A program made the translations under genes and the position numbers. Shown here one piece after another: positions 1 to 12,404 of a stretch of DNA of 64,000 nt; the stretch's first letter is position 1; every line of letters starts with the position of its first letter. The stretch covers positions 280,745,269 through 280,809,268 of the forward strand of contig JBOZIK010000001.1 of NCBI GenBank assembly GCA_051453625.1, given 5' to 3'. This stretch comes from Welwitschia mirabilis. Taxonomy: Eukaryota > Gnetophyta > Gnetopsida > Welwitschiales. The notes beneath the pieces were generated by a model. The model searched no databases, was not told the origin of the DNA, and saw only the letters and a program-made list of their open reading frames with translations.

Positions 1-1480
1 ATCCTTTCTTTTATTCTAGAAATAATCCTAAAGCATAATCACTTACATCACGTATTAATTCAAAATGTAATGATCAGTTTAAGAATTACAAGATAGGAGT
101 AGAAGTTAGTAAATATTTTAAAGTTTTAAATGTTTTTTCACATTTTTAATTTCATTTAAAGTTAGCATTTTTTATTAAGAAGTTTATAAATGAATCAAGC
201 AGTTTTACTAAAGCCTTTGCATGTAATGGGAATTATCTTACTATTTAAATTCTTTAGAGGGATAATATATATGCCTTGAAACTTAATCTTTAAAAAAAGA
301 TTTAGAACAATTACCTAGTAGTTAAGGACCAAGTAGCAATCTTAGAATAAAAGAGAGGGTTATCAATTATATTACAAAGAAGTTGTAGTACATGCAACCC
401 TAAATTTCATTCTTCCATAAGAATTATAAGGAGATTCAAAGCTTATAATTTTTCAAATCAAGTTATAAATGAAAGAGTGAAAAGCATTTTAAGTAATTTA
501 GAAAGTAAATAATAATTAAAAGCTTCTTCTCCTAGTTAGAAACTTTTTTCCCTAATTATCACTTAGAAGATAAACAACAAAGCAAGTCTAAATGTATAAA
601 ACCACAAAAATCAACATCATTTTCTTAATCTAAAATGGTAGATCATTAAGCAATAAGGGTTTTATAAGCAAGAAGTAGATCATCTATTCTAGATCTCCAA
701 TGTTATAAATACAAATGAGAGAATTCATGATATTAAAATCTCATCACGACTTAGAGATGGATCATCTTTATAATGAAATGTAAGAAAAAGTAGAAAAGCA
801 TGAAAAATTTCATAACTTCTAATACATCTATGACTTACTAGAATAAAACTCTAATAAAAAATTAAAGTTATCAAATGCAAAAAAATAAACACAAGACAAT
901 ATATAAGATGAGAAATTATGATGTAATTAATTATAAATTCATCAATGATAGAAGAGAAAAAAATTAAATAAAAAGTTAAATAACATTAACTAAAAATGCT
1001 AATAGTACAGAAATAGCAATTTAATCCAAATTATGCCCTTAGACTTATTAATAAAGTTTCCTCAAGATATAATTATTTCCATATACCTAAGGAATGAAAA
1101 AGAAAAAAAAGCTACTTCATGATGAGACAAGTCTTGATCATATCCACAGAAACTATAATGGAATGGATGGAAAATAAGCAAAATCAAAATGTTAATAATA
1201 AATCTAACAATTAAAAAAAACATGGTGAGATATGTGTGATTGATACATTAAGGTGCATCAAATCTAGTCCAACTAAGTTTACTTAGTCATTAACGTTAAT
1301 TAAGTAGATCCTTATCCTTCTATAAGATTTTTGGTTTTTGAACATGTAATTATACTTTTATATTCTTATGGATATTTGATTTTAGTTTTTTGTGACTGAT
1401 ATTTACTTTGGCCTTGTAAAACCCATGAAGCTCTAGAATGTCATTAGTAATGTGGATCTGACAAAGATAGTTGTCTCCTT
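1..1480. other. AT-rich DNA, no gene recognised
   Basis: This stretch has stops in all frames and no open reading frame worth reporting. It lies downstream (in minus-strand sense) of the gypsy pol relic and could be its decayed integrase or 3' end, but I could not match any motif. Confidence 0.4.
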
Positions 1481-3450
1481 AAAAATGTACCTTTGGTTAA
1501 AGATCAAGCCATTTAACATACTCTATACAATAAAGATTAAATATCACTTTTTCTTAATAAAACTTCAATAATAATAAGGATTAAACTTGACCACTAAAAA
1601 AAGTATTGCTACAAATGTTATTCATATCCTTAAAATATTTAATCAACTATAAGTTTAATAGGTCAGATTATAAAGATTAAAGTATAAATAAGTAAGTAGA
1701 TTTTTAATTTATTCGATCTTTTTTGGATCGATGTTCAACCTTCTTTTAAAATTATATGTCTTAAAACTATATTAAGACCAATCATAAATCAACTCTTTTT
1801 TAAACTCAAAACAAGGTCTTTCTCCCAAGAAATCTAACTAAGAATTATTCTAATTTATTAAGGCATTTATCAAACATATGCCCAAAAATAGGAAAATCGT
1901 TCATAAAAACTTCTATGTAGTCTTCCATAAGATGTTAAAATATTTTATCATGCATTACTAAAATGTATTAAAGGAATTATATAATCTAAAGGACATCCTT
2001 TTATATGTAAATGTTATAAAAGGAAATGTGAATGTTGTTTTATCTTAGTATTTACGAAAATTTTCTACTTGATACTATCCAAAACAATCATCTCAAAAAT
2101 AATAATGTAAATGTTATGAGACTTTTTCTAAGATTTGGCTAGTCAATCATGGTAGAAAAAATATGCTTTTAGCAATAGTATTAAGTTTTCTGAAGTCGAT
2201 ACACATCCTCCATTGAGTATGTAGCCTTGTGATTACTAATATATTTTTTACTTTTGTTGTAATTCCAAATATCTTAGGTTAGTAATATATGTAACTAATC
2301 CATTTTCTCTCATGAATGGGACAAATAATCATAGAATTCAATAACTTAAGAACTTATTTTTCTACTACTTCCTTCATATTCGGATTAAATCTCCATTGAT
2401 TGCCCACCATATGTATAGCATTTTCTTTAGTATTAACTCATGGATATATAACTTTAAATAGATTCAGTTAAAATGATAAAGAATGCATTATAGATCTTTA
2501 TTATACTTATTTAGAACTTGAATAAGCTTACTGATATTTTTAGATTCCAAAAGACTAGAATCAATTATTAGATATGCAAGTTATGCATANNNNNNNNNNN
2601 NNNNNNNNNNNNNNNNNNNNNNNNNNNNNNNNNNNNNNNNNNNNNNNNNNNNNNNNNNNNNNNNNNNNNNNNNNNNNNNNNNNNNNNNNNNNNNNNNNNN
2701 NNNNNNNNNNNNNNNNNNNNNNNNNNNNNNNNNNNNNNNNNNNNNNNNNNNNNNNNNNNNNNNNNNNNNNNNNNNNNNNNNNNNNNNNNNNNNNNNNNNN
2801 NNNNNNNNNNNNNNNNNNNNNNNNNNNNNNNNNNNNNNNNNNNNNNNNNNNNNNNNNNNNNNNNNNNNNNNNNNNNNNNNNNNNNNNNNNNNNNNNNNNN
2901 NNNNNNNNNNNNNNNNNNNNNNNNNNNNNNNNNNNNNNNNNNNNNNNNNNNNNNNNNNNNNNNNNNNNNNNNNNNNNNNNNNNNNNNNNNNNNNNNNNNN
3001 NNNNNNNNNNNNNNNNNNNNNNNNNNNNNNNNNNNNNNNNNNNNNNNNNNNNNNNNNNNNNNNNNNNNNNNNNNNNNNNNNNNNNNNNNNNNNNNNNNNN
3101 NNNNNNNNNNNNNNNNNNNNNNNNNNNNNNNNNNNNNNNNNNNNNNNNNNNNNNNNNNNNNNNNNNNNNNNNNNNNNNNNNNNNNNNNNNNNNNNNNNNN
3201 NNNNNNNNNNNNNNNNNNNNTATTAAAGGGTTTTTGTTAGTTGTAAGTGTGTTGACATTATCTACAACTAAGATTTCAACTTCATTAACATCCTTATGTT
3301 GATAATGATCCATCCATTTAACCTCATTAAAAACATTCATTTTTGGTAGCTAGATTAACAAATATAAATTTTGTTAATCCTAATTATGTAATCAATTACA
3401 ATATGTGAGGTAGTTAAGAAACATATTCCTAATATAAGGGGAAAATATTC
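1480..3450 (-). pseudogene. Ty3/gypsy (Athila-like) pol relic: protease end, reverse transcriptase, start of RNase H
   Basis: Read on the minus strand, this is the polyprotein of a Ty3/gypsy LTR retrotransposon. Near 3,360-3,440 the reading PLILGICFLTTSHIVI matches the end of the retropepsin domain (family form: P-I-I-L-G-R-P-F-L-A-T). Around 2,340-2,390 NMKEVVEKKILKLLNS matches the segment before the RT core. At 2,183-2,212 WRMCIDFRKL is the diagnostic RT block of this family. At 1,870-1,930 LMEDYIEVFMNDFPIFG is the catalytic block, where the usual F-M-D-D reads FMND (1,896-1,907), so an active-site aspartate is lost. Further down (about 1,680-1,830) LN*EK and NIDPKKIE fit the RT-RNase H connector. 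Stops and frameshifts are frequent, so the element is dead. A 631-base gap interrupts it. The lineage call rests on remembered motifs, not an alignment. Confidence 0.75.
2590..3220. other. Assembly gap (631 N)
   Basis: A run of undetermined bases lies inside the gypsy pol relic, between the protease end and the RT segment. About this much pol sequence would be expected here. Open frames that read through it are artefacts. Confidence 0.99.
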
Positions 3451-5469
3451 ATGATTATTATGCTCCATTTATAACACCAAGAAATTAGGTAAAAATATTT
3501 ATGTACTTGCATTAAGACATATTTAATGAATTGTTTAAGAACTTTGGTAGATCTATAAACTACCTAAATCACTAATGAGATGTTTTAATGATTTTAAGCC
3601 CTAGTATTTATAAAGGAAACATTGCATAAGACTTGTACCATTTTAAGATTAACAAAAGCTTTGTCGATAATATATTTAGAAATTCTATATGAAATAATAG
3701 AAGAACCTAGATGTCTACACTTAGAAGGGACTTGATTTTGAATTATAATGTCAATGTTTCAAGTTAAGAATGCATTTCTTCTAATGTTGTGTTTTATTTT
3801 AACCATAATAATATTTTTTAGAACTTTAGTAGAACTAAGTATTTGTTTAATTACGTTTATTAAGGGTATGATAATATTAACTTCCTTAAGTATTTTGAAA
3901 ATTCCATCATGTTCTTTAATTTTTTAATCTTTTTTGTAAAGGTTATACAAATGTAACAAGGGTCATTATTGTAAATGTAAAATCATTATTTTTTGCAATA
4001 TTTTGCATGGTTTATTTTCGTTACATCTATCTTTCTTTTTTTCTATTTTTCCTTTATTTTATAACAATATCAAAAATTGTTTTTCCATTCCTTATTTTTT
4101 TAGAATTAGAAGATGCTAAGTTATTATTTGATACATTAATAACATTTATTATTGAAAAACCTTTTTAAGAATCAAACTTACAACCACAAAGTCATGGGAG
4201 CATTGCTCTACTGTTAGGATGTCTTCAAAGAGATATGTCTATAACATTTTCTTACTTTCTAAATTGATTTTGATAATTTTCTTAATTCTTTCTAAAAGAT
4301 TTTTTTTTGTTAATGAAGTAATATATAGGATTAGTTATAGTTTGGAGTTATTGCATATTTTATTTCATTCTTAAAAGACATAACATTATAGATTTCATTG
4401 ATTTTCTTTTTTGATATTATAGATTTAAGATTTTTTTAAATTATTTATTTTTATTTTTTATTGTTATTATTAAGTTTATAAGCACTATTATTTAGTTCGC
4501 ATGACTTGAAGTTTAGCTACATTTTATGAATTTCTTGATTAGGGTTCTAGGTTTGTGAAAAGAAGTTTTCTTTATTAATTATCTTAATATGGTCCCTTAT
4601 TCACTATCTTAATATCCTCTACTTCTTCTACTACTACCTCTTAATAATTGAATTAAAAGGATATTTTTTTGTTTTATGCATATAACTACTACATCTGACA
4701 CATATTTCTAGAATACAAGGTATTAACTACTACATCTGACACATATTTCTAGAAGGCGAGGTATTCTAATTTTCATGGAATTAATTTGCTTTACAAGTTC
4801 CTCAATTTTTTTAATTTATTTTTAAGGATACCATCTATTCTTAAATAACTTGAAGCTTTTTATTCTTTCTTTTTCTGCATTATTAATGGTGATGTTCTCC
4901 ATCCCCTAAAATGTTTACTGATGTTCTACATGAATTACTATGCTTATTTTGTTTCTTTTTCTATAAAGTTACCTCTTATCATTATTTTCTACAAATTTCC
5001 TACTTTATCATGTTAATCTATTATACAAAAATTGAATTAATGATTTTTACTCATCTCCCTGTTGTGAACATTTTATTATTAAGTTTCTAAATTTATCAAA
5101 TGTTTTATAAAATATTACAATATTCTTTTATTTATAATTTATGATTTTTAAACTTGGGCTTTCTGTGTTGGAAAAGAAATGTTTAAAGAAATTTCTTTTT
5201 AATGTATCTAAAGTGGTATGGAAGGAGGTTTTAAGGCAACGTACCATTATTTAGCTCTTTGTTTTAGAGGGTAGTTAAAAAAGACTAATTTTGCAAACCT
5301 ACTAATTAATAAGACAGTCTCAAAATGCATGAATGACACTTTCATATGCTTACACATGTAGATAGGGCTCTGTATGTTCTAAACCTATAAATGTTAAAAC
5401 ATTATTCATCAAAAATAGTATAAAAGAATGGTTTCAAACATTATTTGATATGAGTTTATGAAATCAATA
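3451..5469. other. AT-rich DNA upstream of gypsy pol; possible decayed gag
   Basis: By position this should hold the gag half of the minus-strand gypsy element, but I see no zinc knuckle or other gag motif. The only clear structure is a short tandem repeat at 4,684-4,765. Confidence 0.35.
4684..4765. repeat. Tandem repeat, 2 copies of 41 bp
   Basis: The unit starts AACTACTACATCTGACACAT and occurs twice head to tail. Only a few bases differ, near the end of each unit (ATACAAGG against AGGCGAGG). It looks like a simple local duplication. Confidence 0.9.
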
Positions 5470-5481
5470 AGGTTTCAAATT
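5470..5481. repeat. Left target-site duplication of the LINE
   Basis: AGGTTTCAAATT here is repeated as AGGTTTTAAATT at 12,405-12,416, directly after the poly(A) tail. The two differ at one base (C/T). Confidence 0.6.
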
Positions 5482-5689
5482 GGAAGAGCTCTGCTAGGGT
5501 TTTGGAGCTCTACCAGTATTCGGCGGATTTGGACTGCAAGAAGAAGCAAGGTTTGAAAGTCCAAGGATCGGCAGGGATGATTACGGTCCTTGGTCATGGA
5601 ATGTGAGGGTGATTTTGGCAACCAGACAGTCCTTCTATGGGTAAGTTGCAGAATATTTTTGATTCTCAGTTCTGATCCGCTTTTAGGGC

Positions 5690-6420
5690 TTTTTTGAGTG
5701 GTTTGTCCTCAACATGGAGAAGACTCAATTATCTAGAGAAGGAAAATCCCTAGTTTTGGATATTGATGAAGATGCATGCTGTGAGATCTAGAAGAAACTT
5801 AGATACAGTTAACTAGAAAGTTTGTTTCATTTGGTCCTTGGCCTAAGCTAGATCAGATCCGTGAATGGTTGGCCGCTAAATGAATAGAAGTGAGTAAAGT
5901 TGATGTTATTGCTATATCGGAACTGCTGGTGTTATTCCAGTTAGATAAGATCGAGATGAAATAATCACAAGAGAACCTTAGTTATTTGGAGTTAGAGGTC
6001 TTGCTCTAGCTAAATGGACATCGAGGACACAAATGGACCAAAATCTGTTAATAGGTTACCGATTTGGATTCACATCCACAAGTTCCCATTGGAGTTTTGG
6101 GATGAAGATCTCTTAAGGAAAATGGTAGCTCAATTTAGTGAACTCATCAAACTTGATAGGATCATTGTCAAAGAGATAAGACTAATGTTAACTAAATTTT
6201 GTGTTTGGATGAGCCTATAGGATATAAAGGAGATTTAATTTGTAAAATTTAGATCTAAATGGGTTATTTGTAAACCCAACATGACTTATAAGAACCTTCT
6301 GGTCCCTTATACGGTTTGTCAAAAATCAGGGCACATTTTGGGAAGATGTGCTTCTCCTCAAGAGAAATGTTCACATTGTGGTAGAATGGGTCATTTAAGA
6401 TAATAATATAGAAAATGGTT
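5690..6420 (+). pseudogene. LINE ORF1 relic: DUF4283-like segment plus two zinc knuckles
   Basis: An uninterrupted part at 6,014-6,220 encodes 68 residues. LPIWIHIHKFPLEFWDEDLL at about residues 15-34 is typical of the DUF4283 segment of plant LINE ORF1 proteins, which bind element RNA. After a stop, the same general frame gives a first knuckle with GHILGRC (about 6,310-6,350) and a second reading CSHCGRMGHLR (about 6,370-6,400). In the second, a stop replaces the last cysteine region. Upstream, 5,690-6,013 also reads as broken ORF1. A 691-base gap hides the C-terminal part. The protein cannot be made as it stands. Confidence 0.7.
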
Positions 6421-6604
6421 GATTAATATTAAGAAAAAGCAAAAGAAAACTTTCACTTTTTGTGGCAAGTCCAGATAAAATCAAAGCATATATCGACATA
6501 AGCAAAGGAAGGAACACACAGGTAAATTCACTACTATATTTTCTAAGGAAACCAAGGATAACAAGAGAAAGGAAGTACAAGAAATAAAATACAACCCCTT
6601 TCAA

Positions 6605-7295
6605 NNNNNNNNNNNNNNNNNNNNNNNNNNNNNNNNNNNNNNNNNNNNNNNNNNNNNNNNNNNNNNNNNNNNNNNNNNNNNNNNNNNNNNNNNNNNNNNN
6701 NNNNNNNNNNNNNNNNNNNNNNNNNNNNNNNNNNNNNNNNNNNNNNNNNNNNNNNNNNNNNNNNNNNNNNNNNNNNNNNNNNNNNNNNNNNNNNNNNNNN
6801 NNNNNNNNNNNNNNNNNNNNNNNNNNNNNNNNNNNNNNNNNNNNNNNNNNNNNNNNNNNNNNNNNNNNNNNNNNNNNNNNNNNNNNNNNNNNNNNNNNNN
6901 NNNNNNNNNNNNNNNNNNNNNNNNNNNNNNNNNNNNNNNNNNNNNNNNNNNNNNNNNNNNNNNNNNNNNNNNNNNNNNNNNNNNNNNNNNNNNNNNNNNN
7001 NNNNNNNNNNNNNNNNNNNNNNNNNNNNNNNNNNNNNNNNNNNNNNNNNNNNNNNNNNNNNNNNNNNNNNNNNNNNNNNNNNNNNNNNNNNNNNNNNNNN
7101 NNNNNNNNNNNNNNNNNNNNNNNNNNNNNNNNNNNNNNNNNNNNNNNNNNNNNNNNNNNNNNNNNNNNNNNNNNNNNNNNNNNNNNNNNNNNNNNNNNNN
7201 NNNNNNNNNNNNNNNNNNNNNNNNNNNNNNNNNNNNNNNNNNNNNNNNNNNNNNNNNNNNNNNNNNNNNNNNNNNNNNNNNNNNNNNNNNNNNNN
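6605..7295. other. Assembly gap (691 N)
   Basis: Undetermined bases lie between the LINE ORF1 zinc knuckles and the start of the endonuclease ORF. Confidence 0.99.
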
Positions 7296-7458
7296 GTGAT
7301 GAACCTAATACAGTGGAAACTCAAACGAAGGGAAGGACTAGCAATAAAACCCTGTGAGAACAGGAAATGATAGAGAATGTGGCTAATAGTTCTCAAGCCA
7401 CCATTGAAGATACTCTAAGGAAAAGTTAAGTGCTCAGAAAGGTGTAAAAAGACCCCTA

Positions 7459-8330
7459 ATGAATTATCTCACATGGAATTGTAGGGGATTAGGATCCTCC
7501 TACAAGAAAAAGACCCTAAGAAANNNNNNNNNNNNNNNNNNNNNNNNNNNNNNNNNNNNNNNNNNNNNNNNNNNNNNNNNNNNNNNNNNNNNNNNNNNNN
7601 NNNNNNNNNNNNNNNNNNNNNNNTTGTAGGGGATTAGGATCCTCCTATAAGAAAAAGAACCTAAGAAACATTATCAATTAGTTTAATATTAATTTAGTTT
7701 GTTTATAGAAATTAAAGATAAAAAATGAAATGGAAAAAGTAAGTTTAGGGCAATAATGAACTTCCTTTACCTTTGCAGCTCAAGGTACTTTTGGAGGCCT
7801 CATGATCTCTATAAAAAGAGAGGTAGATCTGATTCATATTAGCAAGAACCACATCACAATATTTATAAAATAAGAATGCTGAACTGTCACAAACCTTTAC
7901 GCCCCTAAAATAACTAAGATAAGGCCTCTATCTTGGAAGAAGTTCAGAGGTTAGTATTAGATAAATCCAAATGGCTGATCTTGGATGATTTTAATCAATG
8001 CCTTCATCGCTGGGAAAAATCTGGGAGCAATAACTAGAATTCTAGAGGAGCTTCAATCCTAAAGAACTTTTTACCAAAAAACTCTCTTATAGATGTCCCT
8101 ATTGCTGGTTGTAAGTACACTTGATCTAATAGAAGAGCAGGTAATAATTTGACTATGTTCAAGATTCACAGAATTCTTGCAGGCAAGGATTTAGCTAAAC
8201 TTTCATTTGAAGCCTCTGTTCTAAACAGGATTGCTATAGAAAACCATCCTATCAAACTCAGAGTGGAGGTAATTTCATCCCAAAAAAACCCTATTTTTCA
8301 TGAAACATTTTTGAATTAATTAGATAGAAA
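7459..8330 (+). pseudogene. LINE ORF2 endonuclease domain relic
   Basis: The ATG at 7,459 starts MNYLTWNCRGLGSS, the usual N-terminus of plant LINE ORF2 endonucleases (exonuclease III / AP-endonuclease fold), which nick the genomic target to prime reverse transcription. Later segments fit the family: FGGLMISIKREVDL (about 7,795), VTNLYAPK (about 7,888), LILDDFNQCLH (about 7,978; the family has G-D-F-N) and LIDVPIAGCKYT (about 8,089). The terminal catalytic S-D-H block reads ENHPIKL near 8,240, losing the aspartate. Stops and frame changes separate these blocks. A 100-base gap follows immediately after the start, with a repeated copy of the N-terminal sequence on its far side. Confidence 0.75.
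7524..7623. other. Assembly gap (100 N) flanked by duplicated sequence
   Basis: The roughly 45 bases before the gap (7,479-7,523) and after it (7,624-7,668) are near-identical, both containing GGGGATTAGGATCCTCCTA. A placeholder gap between two overlapping contig ends is the simplest explanation. Confidence 0.9.
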
Positions 8331-8859
8331 TTAGAATGCTGCTAGAAAAAATATGGACCCAGTATGATAGGAATTAACCCATAACTTTTCTATACATGGG
8401 CCTTAATACCTTAAAAGCCTACATAAGAGACTGGAGAAGGAAAGACAAAGAGATGTTTAAGCTAAAAGTAGAGCTTAAGAAAGAAATAAAAAAAAATTAG
8501 ACTGAGAAAGAGGAGGGAGGAGATCAGGATAGCCTATAAAACAGAGAATATTAGTACCTAATGGAATTCCAAGAAATAAACATTAATGAAGAGAATTACT
8601 AGAGAGAACGCTCAAGGATTAAATGGCTAAAAGAGGGTGATAAACATACCAGGTTTTCTTCTAACAGGGCAATCAGCATAGATGAGATAATAGGACTAGA
8701 AGGCTATCCATCAAAGGTCAAATAACAGAAAATGAATAGGACATAGCTAAGGAGATGCAAGCTCATCTCATAAGAATCTGGGAATAATATGATATCACCT
8801 CTAGTGTTATTCTAGAAAATAAGAAAATCTCGAGTGAAGACAATTCTATATTAACTAAA

Positions 8860-10320
8860 CCCCTGAGTAGAGAGGACGCCTTGGCTGCTGTAAGGTCCAT
8901 GAAGAATAATAGAGCACCAGCCCTAATGGATGGTTAATTAAACTTTTTAAATCCCATTTCTCCATTTTAGAAGATAACCTTCAGGGTATAATGCAAGAAT
9001 TTTTTTAACAAGAAGAGAATCCTAAGGAAAATGAACAAAAATAGGGTGGTCCTTATCCCTAAGAAAAGGGATACCAGCAAACCAGAGGATTTCAAGCCTC
9101 TAGGTGTTTGTAGTATTCTTTATCAAATTTTTGTAAAAATCATGGTTAGTTATATTGCCCCATACTTTCCAATGTATTTTTAGAGAACCAAGCCGACTTC
9201 ATTCGATCTAGATATATTCAAGAACAAATCCTCCTGACTTATTAGATCACTCATTCTATCAAAAAATATAAATTTCCTCTTCTTATTACTAATTTGAATA
9301 TCACTAAAGCTTATGACTTGGTTAGTTGAAAAGCATTAGGATGTATCTTTAGAAAAAGTGGTTTTTTTCAATATATCATTAATGTTTGGCTAGATATGTA
9401 GGCCTCAGCCAAATTCAGTATGGAGATCAACAATCATAGATCAAATTTCTTTTCAGTAAACAAAGGTCTAATACAAGGGACCCCCNNNNNNNNNNTAAAA
9501 TTAGTTTTTCTTAAGATATCATTAATCTTTGGCTATACATGCAAGCTTAGCCGAATTCAGTGTGGAGATCAATAATCATAGATCAAATTTCGTTTCAGTA
9601 AGTAAAGATTTAAGACAAAGGGATTCCCTATTCCCATACCTTTTTATCTTTGTGATGAATGTTTTATAAGTTTTTTAAAGAAGAAATGGAGTGACAGAAA
9701 TTAGAATCAGAGGTCAAACCTTTATCAATAATCATTATGTAGATGACATCATCATTATGATCAGTGCTTCATGTCAGTAAGCAAAAGCTATCAAAAATTC
9801 TATGAACCTTTTTGTAGCGCCTACAAGTCTTTATATCAATTGGAATAAGTCAAGAATCCATACTTTAGGTAAAAAATGTATCAGAAGGGGTGAAATCGAC
9901 TGAATCCTGAGTGTAAAATTAGGAGACCTTGAGGATATTTACATGGGAATTCCCCTTCAAAACTAGCATAAGATCCTTACCTAGAATTACATTCTTGAAT
10001 CCATTCAAATAAGGTGCAACTCTTGACAGAACAAATTTCTCTCGTTCAAAGCAAGGATCATCCTCACAAACTCTTTCTTAATTTCTTATTTCCATTACAT
10101 AGCTTCTATTATTATCCCCTCAAGAAATATCATCCAAAAAATCAACAATATCTTAAAAGAGTTTATATGGTTAAGAGGAAAAGATCACCACTAAATTCAT
10201 CTCTACAGATATAAAACTATTATCCATCCAAGAGAATCATGAAGCTGGGGATTCAAAAATCAGAGGACTACATTCCTACTGAAGTTAATAGGATTTTAAA
10301 AAGACTGCATGAAGGAGGAT
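8860..10320 (+). pseudogene. LINE ORF2 reverse transcriptase domain relic
   Basis: Broken reading frames show RT blocks in the correct order. AVRSMKNNRAPA (about 8,888) and VVLIPKKRDTSKPEDFKPL (about 9,049) are the early RT blocks of plant L1 elements. QGDSLFPYLFIFVMNVL appears after the small gap (about 9,616). The catalytic block is YVDDIIIM at 9,736-9,759, retaining both aspartates. A later GDSKIRGL (about 10,246) fits the downstream G-L-G-I-R-D-L block. The RT would copy element RNA at the nicked target. Stops, frameshifts and a duplicated segment around 9,486-9,495 make it non-functional. Confidence 0.75.
9486..9495. other. Assembly gap (10 N) flanked by duplicated RT sequence
   Basis: The bases before the gap (about 9,351-9,485) and after it (about 9,496-9,628) cover the same part of the RT, with scattered differences. 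Both contain GGAGATCAA and CATAGATCAAATTTC. A ten-base placeholder usually means two contig ends that overlap or represent two copies. Confidence 0.85.
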
Positions 10321-10399
10321 AACCTTGATGTGACTTGATCAGTTACAAATACAGAAATTGGAGTATTAATGGGGAGTCCTACCTAAGGAAACACCTTAG

Positions 10400-12395
10400 T
10401 AAAGCTTGATAATAACTACTAGATTTAAACATCTGTTAGTCTCATTCAACTAAACATATTCTCTTAAAGAAATATGAGAAAGATAAATCATACAAGAAAT
10501 AGTGGAAGGGGTAAATTTAAAAAAAAATTAAAGTCTTTTATTAGTTAAAGGATCATCATAGAGTCTTAATCAGAGACCAATTACTCAAGAGAGGATTTCA
10601 AGTGGACACAAACCGTCCCATCTACTAATCAAGTCTTGAAATAGCCCAACACTTATTCCATCATTACACTTAAATTAAAGAATTAATTATCATTATGAAG
10701 AAGTATTATTAGACCTATAATGCCCCTGACACCCAATTAATGAATGGGATATATTTGATGTTTTGGCAAATTTGAAGAACCAGATACAATTTGATTTTCA
10801 ATAATGCCCCCTTACCTTTTCTTATAAATATATTAAGGAGGATCAAATACTACCATTTTTAAATTAGACTTATGATGAAAGCCACACCTACCATCGAGCC
10901 TTTTGACCTAGGCCTCTTTGAAGGCTACCTACCTATGGGAAAAAGTGTAGGCTATGAAATGGGGATCCCTCCTACACAAGCTTATGAGAGATCAAGGGAC
11001 TGATATCACCCCATTTTACAGATGATGGAGAGATGGGCACATAACTTTCAGAAGAATTCTCATAGAGATAACTAAAGATTCCCTCTCTAGGCTATTAGAG
11101 ATCTCTGCAGAAGAAGAGCGTATTCCGTTTAGAAGTCGAGGGCAATGTCAAGCATTTTACTTCTTTCTTAATGGGGTACCTAAATTTCCAAGAGGACACA
11201 TGAGTAGGAAGATGCTATCACCCCATGTGGATTAAGCACAGAGCTAGTTGACCACCATTTGATTCAGTCTGGGAATTGCTCTAAACTGTCAGGTATTTAT
11301 TTTGCTTTTCTTAAAAGCCTTTAACCTAGGACATCAAGTCAATTTAATGTTCTTTTTTGTCCAATCTCTTCAAAAGAAACATTCCTTAATGCATTTAAGT
11401 CTAGTTCTAGCTCTGTGGAAAGCAGTCTAAGAAATTAGGGTAATAGAGTCCACCTGTCCCTCCCTAATAACACCCATATCAAACTTCCTTAAGGAGAACC
11501 TCTAAAAGAAGAGCCACTATGAAAGGAATTCTTAATCTTATGGAAACTACTGCACATGGCAACCCTAGTTATAGGGGGCAACTTTGTCCCCAGGTCATTC
11601 AGAGGAGATATTTTCACCCCCAGTCCAATAGAAGATAGCTCATGAACTGGTTTAGGAACATTTATTCCCCAACTCCTAGGAGTGAGGTAGGCATGACCAG
11701 ACCCCTCCTCAACCAGCAATGAGCTGTAGCCCTACCTAGAACTTTGCCTCAAAATTTTCTTTAATGGAAATTTAGCCTCACCCTTAGGAAAACATTGATA
11801 TGAATGTTGCTTGATGAGAAGTTATGCTCATAACAATTCAAGGATTAAAGAGATTCCCCTTTATCACATCAGGACTCTCTCACCAAGCCTTCCCTCAAGC
11901 CATCAAGTTCAACTACAAGAAGAAAGCCTTCAGATTGCATCTAGCTAAAAATCCAGTAGATGTGGAAGAATTCAAGAAGGTAAATCAAGTTTTTGAGGTA
12001 TTCTCTAATGATATAGATCATTTCTTATTTTAACATAATCATGATAACCTATTTCCATTCTTTAAAGAACTCTAATACTCCTCCTTTAGGTCTTTTTCTC
12101 TTCAAACTTAAGTTTTTTTTAACTTCTGGTAGCTTGGGACATTTTCGCCCCTAGTCAATTAATAGTCTTATGCTTTTACTCTTCTTTGCTTTTACTCATC
12201 TAAATAAGCTGTTTTTATGTTATCTGTTTCAATAGGGGCAGTTTTGCCTCTATTTTTATTCTATTTCATAGTCCTCTCTAGACAGTCAGCGGAATACCTT
12301 TCCTTTGTTTTTGAACAATCTAATTTTCCTATCAATCCTAGGTGTTATCGCTCCTTGATGTACATTTTTTAGTCTAATATATATATACTTTTTTC
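10400..12395 (+). other. 3' part of the LINE, content not recognised
   Basis: This stretch lies between the RT and the poly(A) end. It has short open frames (for example 11,824-12,033, 69 residues) with no motif I recognise. It is less AT-rich than its surroundings and repeatedly shows C-runs in contexts such as TTTTCACCCCC (about 11,610) and ATTTTCGCCCCTA (about 12,141), and GGGGCAGTTTTGCC (about 12,236). It may be the rest of ORF2 plus the 3' UTR. Confidence 0.4.
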
Positions 12396-12404
12396 AAAAA
12401 AAAA

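Noticed and set aside
2561-3340. Long open frames across the N gap on both strands
   Set aside because: Most of their length is undetermined bases; only the few real codons at the ends are sequence, and those belong to the gypsy relic.
6395-7396. 333-codon minus-strand open frame
   Set aside because: It is mostly N, opposite in strand to the LINE ORF1/ORF2 that explains the region.
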